This document shows positions 31,984 to 45,667 of a stretch of DNA of 64,000 nucleotides, in pieces. The stretch is from positions 1,922,001 to 1,986,000 of the forward strand of contig NZ_CP137892.1 in assembly GCF_033547155.1 (NCBI RefSeq), read 5' to 3'. The position numbers and the translations under genes were made by a program. The notes beneath the pieces were generated by a model. That model worked only from the letters and a program-made list of their open reading frames with translations. It was not told where the DNA came from and did no database searches. Within the stretch, counting starts at the first letter, position 1, and every line of letters starts with the position of its first letter. This DNA is from Pseudomonas benzenivorans. GTDB taxonomy: Bacteria; Pseudomonadota; Gammaproteobacteria; Pseudomonadales; Pseudomonadaceae.

Positions 31984-33432
31984 ATGCGCCAAAGAACCAA
32001 GATCGTGGCTACCCTGGGCCCGGCCACCGAGAGCCCCGCGGCGATCGAGGCGCTGGTCCAGGCGGGGGTGGACGTGGTGCGCCTGAACTTCTCCCACGGC
32101 GCTGCCGGCGAGCACATCGCCCGGGCCGCGCTGGTGCGCGAGATGGCGCGCAAGCACGGCCGCTTCGTCGCCGTGCTGGCCGACCTGCAGGGGCCGAAGA
32201 TCCGCATCGCTCGCTTCGCCGCCGGCAAGGTGCAGCTGGAGCGCGGCCAGACCTTCATCCTCGATGCCGGCCTGGACAAGAATGCCGGCGACGAGAATGC
32301 CGTCGGCATCGACTACGAGGCGCTGATCAGCGACAGCCGCCCGGACGACATCCTGTTGCTGGACGACGGGCGCATAGAACTCAAGGTCCTGAGGGTCGAG
32401 GGCAGCAAGCTGATCTGCCAGGTGCTGGTCGGTGGCCCGCTGTCCAACAACAAGGGCATCAACCGCAAGGGTGGCGGCCTGTCGGCGGCGGCCCTGACCG
32501 ACAAGGATCGCCTCGATATCCGTACCGCGGCCGAGATGCAGGTCGACTACCTGGCGGTGTCCTTCCCCCGCGATGCCGCCGACATTCAGCTGGCGCGCCG
32601 GCTGCTGCGCGAAGCCGGCGGCGAGGCCGGGCTGATCGCCAAGATCGAGCGCGCCGAAACGGTCAATGACCTGGGTGTGCTCGACGCCATCATCGAGACC
32701 TCCGATGGGGTGATGGTGGCCCGCGGCGACCTCGGCGTGGAGATCGGCGACGCCGAACTGGTGGCGGTGCAGAAGATGATCATCGAGCGCGCGCGCACCC
32801 TCAACCGGGTGGTGATCACCGCGACCCAGATGATGGAGTCGATGATCAGCCAGTCCATGCCGACCCGTGCCGAGGTGTTCGACGTGGCCAATGCCGTGCT
32901 CGACGGCACCGACGCGGTGATGCTCTCGGCCGAGACCGCGGCCGGCGCCTACCCGGTGGAGACCGTCGAGGCCATGCGCCGGGTCATAGTCGGGGCGGAG
33001 AAGCACCCGCTGGCGCATCGCTCCAAGCACCGCATGGACGAGCAGTTCCACAAGATCGACGAGTCGATTGCCATGGCCGCCATGTACGCGGCCAACCACC
33101 TGCACGGGGTCAAGGCGATCATCTGCATGACCGAGAGCGGCGACACGCCGCGGCTGATGTCGCGTATCCGCTCGCACCTGCCGATCTACGCCTTTTCCCG
33201 CAACCCGCGGACCCAGAGCCGGGTCGCCCTGTTTCGCGGGGTGCAGACCATCCCGTTCGACAGCGACAGCTACCCGATCGCCGAGGTCAACGGCCGGGCG
33301 GTCGACGAGCTGCTGCGCCGCGGGGTGGTGGCCGAGGGCGATCACGTGCTGATTTCCCGCGGCGACCACGCCAATGCCCAGGGCGGCACCAACTGCCTGC
33401 GGGTGATCCGCGTGGGCGACCGCATCTGCTAA
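31984..33432 (+). CDS. pyk: Pyruvate kinase
   Basis: A 482-residue enzyme converting phosphoenolpyruvate to pyruvate. The start [16 protein letters not shown] and the signature [10 protein letters not shown] with the catalytic Lys at 220 are clear, followed by [14 protein letters not shown] and [10 protein letters not shown]. The length and the segment [14 protein letters not shown] fit the PykA-like class. It heads a run with a 58-codon ORF, eno and gapN; the next ORF starts 14 bp after its stop. Confidence 0.95.
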   Translation: MRQRTKIVATLGPATESPAAIEALVQAGVDVVRLNFSHGAAGEHIARAALVREMARKHGRFVAVLADLQGPKIRIARFAAGKVQLERGQTFILDAGLDKNAGDENAVGIDYEALISDSRPDDILLLDDGRIELKVLRVEGSKLICQVLVGGPLSNNKGINRKGGGLSAAALTDKDRLDIRTAAEMQVDYLAVSFPRDAADIQLARRLLREAGGEAGLIAKIERAETVNDLGVLDAIIETSDGVMVARGDLGVEIGDAELVAVQKMIIERARTLNRVVITATQMMESMISQSMPTRAEVFDVANAVLDGTDAVMLSAETAAGAYPVETVEAMRRVIVGAEKHPLAHRSKHRMDEQFHKIDESIAMAAMYAANHLHGVKAIICMTESGDTPRLMSRIRSHLPIYAFSRNPRTQSRVALFRGVQTIPFDSDSYPIAEVNGRAVDELLRRGVVAEGDHVLISRGDHANAQGGTNCLRVIRVGDRIC

Positions 33433-33446
33433 TCGAGGAGCTGACT

Positions 33447-34917
<1,471 letters not shown>

Positions 34918-34921
34918 CGCC

Positions 34922-36547
34922 ATGACCATCGCCAACCGTCTCGACAGCCTGTTTCCGACGCTGGCTGAGATTCCCGAGGCCTATCGCCCGGGTGAACCCA
35001 TCGAGCAGCGCGACTACCTGGTCGACGGCCAGTTGCGTACCTGGGAAGGGGCGCTGGCACCGGTGCGCAGTCCGGTGTTCCTCAAGGTCGAGGAGGGCGA
35101 GCGACAGGTGATCCTCGGCAGCACCCCGGAGCTCGACGCCGAGGCGGCGCTGCAGGCCCTCGATGCGGCGGTGCGCGCCTACGCCAACGGCCAGGGCGCC
35201 TGGCCGACCATGCGTGTGGCCGAGCGCATCCAGCATGTCGAGGCCTTCCTGGGGCGCATGCGCGCGCAGCGCGAGGCGGTGATCCGGCTGCTGATGTGGG
35301 AGATCGGCAAGAACCTCAAGGACTCGGAGAAGGAGTTCGACCGCACCTGCGACTACATAGTCGACACCATAGCCGCGCTCAAGGAGCTGGATCGTCGCTC
35401 CAGCCGCTTCGAGCTGGAGCAGGACTGCCTCGGCCAGATCCGTCGCGTGCCGCTGGGCGTGACCCTGTGCATGGGACCCTACAACTACCCGCTGAACGAG
35501 ACCTTCACCACCCTGATCCCGGCGCTGATCATGGGCAACACCGTGGTGTTCAAACCGGCCAAGTTTGGCGTACTACTGATCCGCCCGCTGCTCGAGGCGT
35601 TTCGCGACAGCTTCCCGGCCGGGGTGATCAACGTCATCTACAGCGGCGGCCGCGAGGCGGTCAGCGCGCTGATGGCCAGCGGCAAGATCGACGTATTCGC
35701 CTTCATCGGCACCCACAAGGGCGCCAGCGCGCTGAAGAAACTGCACCCGCGGCCCCACCGCCTGCGCGCGGCCCTGGGTCTGGACGCGAAGAATCCGGGC
35801 ATCGTGTTGCCCGAGGTCGACCTGGACAACGCGGTGAGCGAGGCGCTGACCGGTGCGCTGTCGTTCAACGGCCAGCGTTGCACCGCACTGAAGATCCTCT
35901 TCGTCCACGAGGATGTGGTCGGCAGCTTTCTCGACAAGTTCAACAGCAAGCTCGCCGCGCTCAAGCCGGGCATGCCCTGGGAGCCGGGCGTGGCCCTGAC
36001 GCCGTTGCCGGAGGAGGGCAAGGTCGAGTACCTCGACGCCCTGGTGGCCGACGCCCTGGCCAAGGGCGCGCGGGTGGTCAATCCCGGTGGTGGCGAGTCG
36101 CGCGGCTCGTTCTTCTACCCGGCCGTGCTCTACCCGGTCGGCGCGGACATGCGGGTCTACCAGGAGGAGCAGTTCGGCCCGCTGGTGCCGGTGGTGCCCT
36201 ATCGCGACCTGCAGACGGTGATCGACTACGTGCTGGAGTCGGACTTCGGCCAGCAGCTGAGCATCTTCGGCAGCGACTCGGCCCAGGTCGGCCGCCTGAT
36301 CGATGCCTTCGCCAACCAGGTCGGGCGCATCAATCTCAATGCCCAGTGCCAGCGCGGCCCAGACAGCTACCCGTTCAACGGGCGCAAGAACTCGGCCGAG
36401 GGGACCCTGTCGGTGCATGACGCGTTGCGCGTGTTCTCCATCCGCACCCTGGTGGCGACCAAGTTCCAGGAGAGCAACAAGGCGCTGGTCAGCGAGATCA
36501 TCCGCAAGCGCGAGTCGAGCTTCCTGACCACCGACTACATCTTCTGA
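34922..36547 (+). CDS. gapN: Aldehyde dehydrogenase, probable non-phosphorylating NADP glyceraldehyde-3-phosphate dehydrogenase (GapN)
   Basis: A 541-residue ALDH-superfamily enzyme. The NAD(P) region shows MGPYNYPLNETFTTLIPALIMGNTVVFKPAKFG, and the nucleophile is Cys320 in FNGQRCTALK. GPYNYPLNE and the EEQFGPLVPVVPY and RINLNAQCQRGPD stretches are GapN-like. The expected reaction is glyceraldehyde-3-phosphate to 3-phosphoglycerate with NADPH and no ATP. At the place of the usual ELGGK motif the sequence is GLDAKNPG, so the standard general-base Glu aligns with Gly286; a related GLEAKN form probably exists in this subfamily. The gene is 4 bp after eno and convergent with hexR at 2 bp. Confidence 0.85.
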   Translation: MTIANRLDSLFPTLAEIPEAYRPGEPIEQRDYLVDGQLRTWEGALAPVRSPVFLKVEEGERQVILGSTPELDAEAALQALDAAVRAYANGQGAWPTMRVAERIQHVEAFLGRMRAQREAVIRLLMWEIGKNLKDSEKEFDRTCDYIVDTIAALKELDRRSSRFELEQDCLGQIRRVPLGVTLCMGPYNYPLNETFTTLIPALIMGNTVVFKPAKFGVLLIRPLLEAFRDSFPAGVINVIYSGGREAVSALMASGKIDVFAFIGTHKGASALKKLHPRPHRLRAALGLDAKNPGIVLPEVDLDNAVSEALTGALSFNGQRCTALKILFVHEDVVGSFLDKFNSKLAALKPGMPWEPGVALTPLPEEGKVEYLDALVADALAKGARVVNPGGGESRGSFFYPAVLYPVGADMRVYQEEQFGPLVPVVPYRDLQTVIDYVLESDFGQQLSIFGSDSAQVGRLIDAFANQVGRINLNAQCQRGPDSYPFNGRKNSAEGTLSVHDALRVFSIRTLVATKFQESNKALVSEIIRKRESSFLTTDYIF

Positions 36548-36549
36548 AC

Positions 36550-37419
36550 CTAGCTGGGCTCCTCGTCGCTGGGGTAGCGGCTGGCGTTGAGGCTCTCCTT
36601 GATCTTGCGCAGGTGCGGCTGGAAGTCCACGCCGCGGCGCAGGGTCATGCCGGTGGCCAGCACGTCGAGCACGGTCAGCTGGATGATCCGCGAGGTCATC
36701 GGCATGTAGATGTCGGTGTCCTCCGGCAGGGGGATGTCCAGGCTCAGGGTGCTGGCCTTGGCCAGCGGCGAGCCGGCGGCGGTCAGGCCGAGTACCGAGG
36801 CGCCGTTCTCCCGGGCCAGGCGTGCCACCTCCACCAGCTCGCGGGTGCGCCCGGTGTAGGAGATGATCACGAACAGGTCGCCGGTGTGGGCTACCGAGGC
36901 CAGCATGCGCTGCATCAGCACGTCGGCATGGGCCGACACGGCCAGGTTGAAGCGGAAGAACTTGTGCTGGGCGTCCAGGGCCACCGGAGCCGAGGCGCCG
37001 AGGCCGAAGAAGTGGATCTGCCGGGCCTGGATCAGCAGGTCGACGGCGCGGCTGATCATCTGCGGGTCGAGCGCCTGGCAGGCGGCATCCAGCGAGGTGA
37101 TGGCGCTGCCGAAGATCTTGCGGGTGTAGGCCTCGGGGCCGTCGTCGGCCTCCACGGCGCGGCTGACGTAGGCGGCGCCGCTGGCCAGGCTCTGGGCCAG
37201 CTGCATCTTCAGCTCCGGGTAGCCGTTGACGTCGAAGGAGCGGCAGAAGCGGTTGACCGTGGGCTCGCTGACCTGGGCCGCCTGGGCCAGGGCGGCGATG
37301 CTGAAGCGGGTGGCCTGCTGCGGGTTGTGCAGTATCACCTCGGCCACCTTGCGCTCGGCCTTGTTCAGGCTGTCGAGGCGGCTCTGGATCTGCTCCAGGA
37401 GATTTCGCACGCGATCCAT
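36550..37419 (-). CDS. hexR: HexR, RpiR-family repressor of sugar catabolism
   Basis: A 289-residue regulator with an N-terminal RpiR helix-turn-helix ([33 protein letters not shown], about residues 38-70) and a C-terminal SIS sugar-phosphate domain ([20 protein letters not shown] and [14 protein letters not shown]). In Pseudomonas it represses zwf, edd and gap operons until KDPG binds. It is divergent from zwf with an imperfect HexR box between them, and three more boxes occur at gapA, edd and pyk in this window. Confidence 0.95.
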   Translation of the reverse strand: MDRVRNLLEQIQSRLDSLNKAERKVAEVILHNPQQATRFSIAALAQAAQVSEPTVNRFCRSFDVNGYPELKMQLAQSLASGAAYVSRAVEADDGPEAYTRKIFGSAITSLDAACQALDPQMISRAVDLLIQARQIHFFGLGASAPVALDAQHKFFRFNLAVSAHADVLMQRMLASVAHTGDLFVIISYTGRTRELVEVARLARENGASVLGLTAAGSPLAKASTLSLDIPLPEDTDIYMPMTSRIIQLTVLDVLATGMTLRRGVDFQPHLRKIKESLNASRYPSDEEPS

Positions 37420-37509
37420 TTCTTTTCCTCAGGCGGGCGATGAAAGTGCCGGCCTATCGTACTGATGGGGTCGACTCGCGACCATAGGAATGTGTCTTTA
37501 CGAAAAATG

Positions 37510-37524
37510 TTGTTTTTATTACTA
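37510..37524. promoter_or_regulatory. HexR box upstream of zwf
   Basis: TTGTTTTTATTACTA matches TTGT-N7-ACAA with one mismatch, within the longer symmetric stretch TGTTGTTTTTATTACTACA (37508-37526). It lies 68 bp before zwf in the hexR-zwf divergent region, an established HexR target in P. putida. Confidence 0.62.
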
Positions 37525-37591
37525 CATTTAGCCTTGTAAAAATGCCGGATACCGGGTATTTCTAGTGCATCTTGATAGAAGAACAAACATT

Positions 37592-39047
<1,456 letters not shown>

Positions 39048-39061
<14 letters not shown>

Positions 39062-39761
39062 GTTGGATCTGCCGGTTGGCGTAGTGGCGCGCAGCCTGAA
39101 CGATGCCCAGCAGCTCGCCGAGACCCTGGCCGGCGACGTGGCGGCCGCCTTGCGCGCGGCCATCGCCAGCCAGGGACGGGCGACCCTGGTGGTGTCCGGC
39201 GGTCGCAGCCCCATCGCCTTCTTCGAGCAGCTGGCCCGGCACGAGCTGCCCTGGGCGCAGGTGCTGATCAGCCTGGCGGACGAGCGCTGGGTGCCGGTCA
39301 ACCACGCCACCAGTAACGAGGGCCTGGTGCGCCGTCACCTGCTCCGCGGGCCGGCCGCCGAGGCGCGTTTGCTCGGCCTCTATCAGGTCGCCGGCAGCCT
39401 CGAGCAGGCCGCCCTCAAGGCCGAGCAGGCGCTGGCCGAGCTGCCGCCGATCGACGTGCTGGTGCTGGGCATGGGCGACGACGGCCATACCGCCTCGCTG
39501 TTCCCGGGCAGCCCGAACCTGGACCTGGCCCTGCAAACCGATTGTCCGCGCCGTTGCCTGCCGATGCAGGCGCCGAGCGAGCCGCGCCAGCGCTTGAGCC
39601 TGACCCTGCCGCTGCTGGCCGCGGCGCGCCGCCCGCTGCTGGCGATCCAGGGGCCGGCCAAGCTGGCCACCCTGAGCGCGGCCCTGAGCCATGCCGATGC
39701 GAGCAGCATGCCGATCCGCGCCTTCCTCCGTTCCCCTCTTGAAATCTACTGGTGCCCTTAG
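39048..39761 (+). CDS. pgl: 6-phosphogluconolactonase
   Basis: A 237-residue DevB-type lactonase hydrolysing 6-phosphogluconolactone. Motifs are [35 protein letters not shown] and [18 protein letters not shown]. The start lies inside the end of zwf (14-bp overlap), so expression is coupled, and eda follows 19 bp later. Confidence 0.95.
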
Positions 39762-39780
39762 GGCCGAAGGACCAGCCGAC

Positions 39781-40452
39781 ATGACCAACAACGACACCCG
39801 CCAGGCCGCGCGCATGGCCGACAAGATCGCCCAGCTCGACAGCATCTGCGCCCGTGCGCGGATCATGCCGGTGATCACCATCGCCCGCGAAGAAGATATC
39901 CTGCCCCTGGCCGATGCCTTGGCCGCCGGCGGCCTCACGGTGCTGGAGATCACCCTGCGCTCGGCCCACGGCCTGACCGCCATCCGCCGCCTGCGCGAGC
40001 AGCGCCCCGAACTGTGCGTCGGCGCCGGCACCGTGCTCGACCGGCCGATGCTCGCCGCGGCCGAGCAGGCCGGCGCCCAGTTCATCGTCACCCCGGGCTC
40101 CACCGCCGAGCTGCTGCAGGCCGGCCTGGAGAGCGCCGTGCCCATGCTGCCGGGCACCAGCAGCGCCTCGGACATCATGCTCGGCTACGGCCTCGGCTAC
40201 CGGCGCTTCAAGCTGTTCCCGGCCGAGGTATGCGGCGGCACCGCGGCGCTCAAGGCTCTCGGCGGGCCGTTCGGCGGCGTGCGGTTCTGCCCGACCGGCG
40301 GCATCAACCCGGACAATCTGCAGGGCTACATGGCGCTGCCCAATGTGATGTGCGTCGGCGGCAGCTGGATGTTCGACAGCGAGTGGGTGAACAACGGCGA
40401 CTGGGCGCGCATCCAGCAAGCCAGCGCCGAGGCCCTGCAACTGCTGGACTGA
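39781..40452 (+). CDS. eda: KDPG aldolase
   Basis: A 223-residue class I aldolase that splits 2-keto-3-deoxy-6-phosphogluconate into pyruvate and glyceraldehyde-3-phosphate. The proton-transfer Glu56 is in VLEITLRS and the Schiff-base Lys144 in RFKLFPAEVCGG. The ATG at 39781 (MTNNDTRQ) is used; the longer open frame overlaps pgl and lacks family similarity. It closes the hexR-controlled zwf-pgl-eda run. Confidence 0.96.
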   Translation: MTNNDTRQAARMADKIAQLDSICARARIMPVITIAREEDILPLADALAAGGLTVLEITLRSAHGLTAIRRLREQRPELCVGAGTVLDRPMLAAAEQAGAQFIVTPGSTAELLQAGLESAVPMLPGTSSASDIMLGYGLGYRRFKLFPAEVCGGTAALKALGGPFGGVRFCPTGGINPDNLQGYMALPNVMCVGGSWMFDSEWVNNGDWARIQQASAEALQLLD

Positions 40453-40521
40453 GCCCGCCACGCCGGCGATGACCAACCCGGGCGCGCGGCCGCCGCCCCA
40501 GCCTTCTCTGGAAACCCGACC

Positions 40522-41385
40522 ATGAATCAGCTCCCGGTCGAGCAGCCCCTGCTGCTCGGCATGATGCGCCTGCTCGTCTATCCCGAACTGGCCGATCCGC
40601 AAGCCCTCTTGGGCTTCGTCGAGCGCTGCGTGGAACGGGGCCTGAACGGCTTCGACCACGCCGATATCTACGGCCTGGGCCAGTGCGAGGCGCACTTTGG
40701 CGCGGCCCTGCGCCTGCGTCCCGAACTGCGTCAGCAACTGCAGTTGATCGGCAAGGCCGGCATCGTGCTGGCGGCACAGGACAGTTCGCGCTGGCGGGTC
40801 AAGCACTACAACAGCGCGGCCGGTTACCTGACCGAGGCGGTAGAGACCTCCCTGAAGCGCCTGGGCGTCGAACGCCTGGATGGCTTCCTGCTGCACCGCC
40901 CCGATCCGCTGCTGCAGACCGATGAAGTGGTGCGCGCCCTGCAGGCGCTGGTCGAGGGCGGCAAGGTCGGCTGGCTCGGCCTGTCCAACGCCGAGCCGCT
41001 GCACTGGCAGGTGCTCGGCCGCGTACTGCCGCTGCGCTGCAACCAGATCGAGCTGTCCTTGCTGGCCCAGCAGCCGGCCTGGGACGGCCGGTTGCAGGCG
41101 CTGCAGGCCGATGGCCTGCAGGTCCAGGCCTGGTCTCCGCTGGCCGGAGGGGCCTTCGGGCCTGCCTTGCAGCAGGCCCTGGAGGAGGTGGCCGAAGCGC
41201 TGCAGGCGACGCCCAACCAGGTCGCCCTGGCCTGGGTGCGGCGCCTGCCAGGCCGCCCCGTGCCGATCCTCGGCAGCCTGCGCTGGGCGCGGGTCGAGGA
41301 GGCCCTGGCCGGCGCGGCGCTGCAACTGGATGCGCCAACCTGGTTTCACCTGGCCGCGACGGCGCGCGGCATCAGCGCGCCCTGA
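40522..41385 (+). CDS. Aldo/keto reductase, YdhF-like
   Basis: A 287-residue TIM-barrel oxidoreductase. The catalytic tetrad is visible as Asp and Tyr in FDHADIYGLG, Lys in LIGKAGIVL and His in FLLHRPDPLL; the NADP-binding end shows PILGSLRWARVEEAL. It lies 69 bp after eda on the same strand and may be read through from it. The substrate is unknown; reduction of a sugar-derived aldehyde or ketone is a guess from position. Confidence 0.88.
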   Translation: MNQLPVEQPLLLGMMRLLVYPELADPQALLGFVERCVERGLNGFDHADIYGLGQCEAHFGAALRLRPELRQQLQLIGKAGIVLAAQDSSRWRVKHYNSAAGYLTEAVETSLKRLGVERLDGFLLHRPDPLLQTDEVVRALQALVEGGKVGWLGLSNAEPLHWQVLGRVLPLRCNQIELSLLAQQPAWDGRLQALQADGLQVQAWSPLAGGAFGPALQQALEEVAEALQATPNQVALAWVRRLPGRPVPILGSLRWARVEEALAGAALQLDAPTWFHLAATARGISAP

Positions 41386-41713
41386 CGCGTTGAGCTGGGC
41401 GATTGGTCGTCCGAGCGATGAGAACTCGCCCGCGTTGGACAGGTGAGGGGCATCAGAGGCTCGGCGGCGCGGCTTTCAGGGTATTGAGCACCTGGATGTC
41501 GTAATAGGATTTCGTGCGAGATTTTCAGTACTCAGCCGAAGTAGAGGTCAGGCCACGAGGGCCACCTCCTGTCTGGCGGTGTGGTGACTGTCTGGCAACT
41601 TTGTGTTCGGCGCTGTCGGCAGGCGTTACGCGTCGCGGCTGATGCAGGGAGGGCGCGGCAGCGACAGGCGAGTTGGTGCAGGGCGAGAGTTCGGTGACCG
41701 TTAGATCGCGCTG
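41386..41713. other. Gene-free stretch between the aldo/keto reductase and malM genes
   Basis: No frame with a plausible ribosome site or coding-like third positions was found on either strand. The part 41500-41640 has lower GC and words unlike the neighbours (for example GTCTGGCAACTTTGTGTTCGG), which could be a worn mobile-element end. I could not match it to a known element. The malM terminator follows at 41714. Confidence 0.4.
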
Positions 41714-41741
41714 AAAAAAGAGGGCGGCTCGCGGCCGCCCT
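41714..41741 (-). terminator. Rho-independent terminator of malM
   Basis: On the minus strand A-GGGCGGC pairs with GCCGCCC-T around a five-base loop (eight pairs, 41721-41741) and is followed by C then TTTTTT (41719-41714). It begins 23 bp after the malM stop. Confidence 0.85.
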
Positions 41742-41764
41742 AAAACATCCCTGGAGGGAATGGA

Positions 41765-42688
41765 TCATTTGATCTGGATGCGCTCGAGCAGGTAGGCCTT
41801 GACGCTGGCATCGCCAACCCGGGCGGCCTCGTCGGCCAGGCGCAGGGCGCGCTCCAGATCCTGGCTGGCCAGGGCGGCATCGATGGCCTGGCGATAGTAG
41901 GCCTGGGTTTCCGGGAGCACGACCGGGGCCGGCACGCTGGGCAGGCTGTTGCCCATCTCCTTGCCGATGCTGCGCGGCGGCACATAGCTGTTGGCCAACT
42001 GGCCGCCGGCCTGATCCTCGATCAGCACCAGCTTGATGATGCCTTCCGGCGCGTGCTGGGCCACCGGGTCGGGAATGTTCGGCGTCTGGTTGCCGCGAGC
42101 CTTGGCATAGGCCTTGGCCGGGTGCTGCATGACGGTCGCGCCGGCCATCTGGGCGTCGCTGGTGTAGAGGATCAGGTAGCTCTCGTTGCCGGGGTTATCC
42201 AGGTACAGGCGATCGACGCGCAGACGGGCATCCAGGCTGTCGCCCTTCAGACCCTGGGCCGCTACGTAGTCGAAGTCGTCGGCGCCGAGCAGGCGGGTGA
42301 CGCGGAACTGGCTGTCGAGCAGCATGACGTTGGGCGCCAGGACGGTATCGCCGGCCTGGCTGTATAGGCGAATCTCGAAGGAGCGGCTGTTCAGCGGCAG
42401 GGCGAAGGCACGGAAGAAGCTCTTGCCGCTGGCGAACGCGAAGGCGGGGGCGTGGCGATCGATCTGCACGCTGGCGGAAAAGTCGGGGCCTATCGGGGTG
42501 TAGGGCAGTTCGCCGAGGCTGTTGCAACATAGCGGGGCGGCGGCCAGTGCGGCCAGGGCCGAGCTCTGGCTGGTGGCGATGGGGGCGGGCGTCCGGGCCA
42601 GGGCGTCGACCCGGCGCAGGGCATCGTGGCTGCAGCCTGCCAGCAGTAAGCCGAGCAGGGCGAAACCGGTGGTCTTGATGTACGGCAT
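41765..42688 (-). CDS. malM: Maltose-operon lipoprotein MalM
   Basis: A 307-residue exported protein. The N-terminus MPYIKTTGFALLGLLLAGCSHD has a lipobox (LLAG-C), so it should be a lipid-anchored periplasmic protein, unlike soluble E. coli MalM. The segment SFEIRLYSQ and the paired terms VLAPNVMLLDSQFRVTR resemble the MalM family; its molecular role is not established but it travels with lamB. AGAGGAA precedes the ATG at 42688. A lamB terminator lies upstream, so full-length transcripts need readthrough or a separate promoter. Confidence 0.85.
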   Translation of the reverse strand: MPYIKTTGFALLGLLLAGCSHDALRRVDALARTPAPIATSQSSALAALAAAPLCCNSLGELPYTPIGPDFSASVQIDRHAPAFAFASGKSFFRAFALPLNSRSFEIRLYSQAGDTVLAPNVMLLDSQFRVTRLLGADDFDYVAAQGLKGDSLDARLRVDRLYLDNPGNESYLILYTSDAQMAGATVMQHPAKAYAKARGNQTPNIPDPVAQHAPEGIIKLVLIEDQAGGQLANSYVPPRSIGKEMGNSLPSVPAPVVLPETQAYYRQAIDAALASQDLERALRLADEAARVGDASVKAYLLERIQIK

Positions 42689-42775
42689 GGTTGTTCCTCT
42701 TATTGTGTGCATGCCTGCGAGTCCTGTTTACGAGGGGGCCGCGCTCGATGGCGCGCGTGGCGCGGCGCGGACTCA

Positions 42776-42810
42776 GGAAAAAGGGCCCCGGCCTGTTGCA
42801 GGTCCGGGGC
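42776..42810 (-). terminator. Rho-independent terminator between lamB and malM
   Basis: Minus-strand RNA would read GCCCCGGACCTG-CAA-CAGGCCGGGGC, a long stem with one mismatch (42810-42785), then CC and TTTTT (42782-42778). It sits 64 bp past the lamB stop and 88 bp before malM. Confidence 0.85.
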
Positions 42811-42873
42811 AAAACCATTGGAGCGGCGTCGTTGCGTCTGCAGCCTGCCCGGATGCAACGGGCAGTCAGGCAG

Positions 42874-44632
<1,759 letters not shown>

Positions 44633-44776
44633 ATGAATCGATTCCTGCGCGGCGCCGGGCTGGTCCTGGCCTTGACACCGCTGGCGTACCCGTGCGGCAA
44701 CCTGCTCAAGGCCGCCGATACCGCTCCGCTATGGACGCTCGCGATGCCGCTTCCCCCCGCGGTAGCCGGCCGCTGA
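44633..44776 (+). CDS. Possible 47-residue exported peptide or gene remnant
   Basis: The ATG at 44633 has TGGAG 7 nt upstream. The product starts MNRFLRGAGLVLALTPLAYPCGN, which looks like a signal peptide, and ends after a Pro-rich tail (AMPLPPAVAGR). It lies 57 bp before the broken chemoreceptor gene on the same strand. It may be the start of a lost periplasmic protein gene. No family is recognised. Confidence 0.35.
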   Translation: MNRFLRGAGLVLALTPLAYPCGNLLKAADTAPLWTLAMPLPPAVAGR

Positions 44777-45608
44777 GTGCCCGGGACGCGGCTGATGCTC
44801 CCCTTATCCCGCTACCCACGACTGGAGAAATCCATGCCGTTCTCCACCAGGCTTGCCGCCCTGAGTTGCGGCTTTCTGCCGCGGCTGTACCTGCTGATCG
44901 CCGCCCTGTCCCTATTGCTGGCGCTGCTCGGTGGCAGCAGCCTGGACGCCATCGTCGACCTGCAGGGCAACACCGAGCGCCTCGCGCAGAGCTCCGCACG
45001 ATTGCAGACCAGCCAGGGGTTCTTCAGCGAGCTGCAGGGCCTGACCCAGAATTTGGCCGATGCCCTGGCCGCCGAACAGGCTGTCAGCCTGGACGAATTC
45101 GGCGCCGAGCATGGCCGCCGCGTCACGCAGGCGGCCGGCTTGCTCGCCGAGCTGCGTGGATCGGGTGCGTTTGCCGATACCCCGACGCTTGCGGTGCTGG
45201 GGCAGTTTTTGAGCGTACTGGACGACCAGGCTCGGGCCTTGCTGCAGGCCCAGCGAGTGCTGCTGGACCGGGTCGATACGACTGCCGTGGCGCTGCGTGA
45301 CCTGCAACTGCAAATGTCGCGCTTCAAGCAGGATCTGCTCAGGGTCCAGTTCACCACCAAGGACGACTATGTGGCCTACTCGGTCAAGCAGTTCATCATT
45401 CCCCTGGAACAGGTCGAGGCACTGATCTTCGATGCGGTCGGTAGCGGGTCGTTGCTGCGCCTGCAGCAAGCCGAGGCCAAGGTCAGGGAGCGCCTACCGG
45501 CGCTGCGCAAGAAACTCGGCAACGTCCTCGACGATCTCAGGCCGCATCAGGACAGCCGCACCGACTATGCCCATACCTACCTCGGCGAATTCGCCGAGAT
45601 CAAGGCTA

Positions 45609-45625
45609 GGTTCTGTACGAAAAGT
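45609..45625 (+). repeat. Left terminal inverted repeat of the IS
   Basis: GGTTCTGTACGAAAAGT, identical to the complement of the right end at 46502-46518. The preceding TA is one copy of the target duplication. Confidence 0.92.
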
Positions 45626-45667
45626 CGGTGCAGGTAGAATCATCGCCATGATTGGCTGGAGGCCCAC

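Noticed and set aside
41500..41640. Worn insertion-sequence end
   Set aside because: Composition looks foreign but no inverted repeat, duplication or transposase fragment could be shown.
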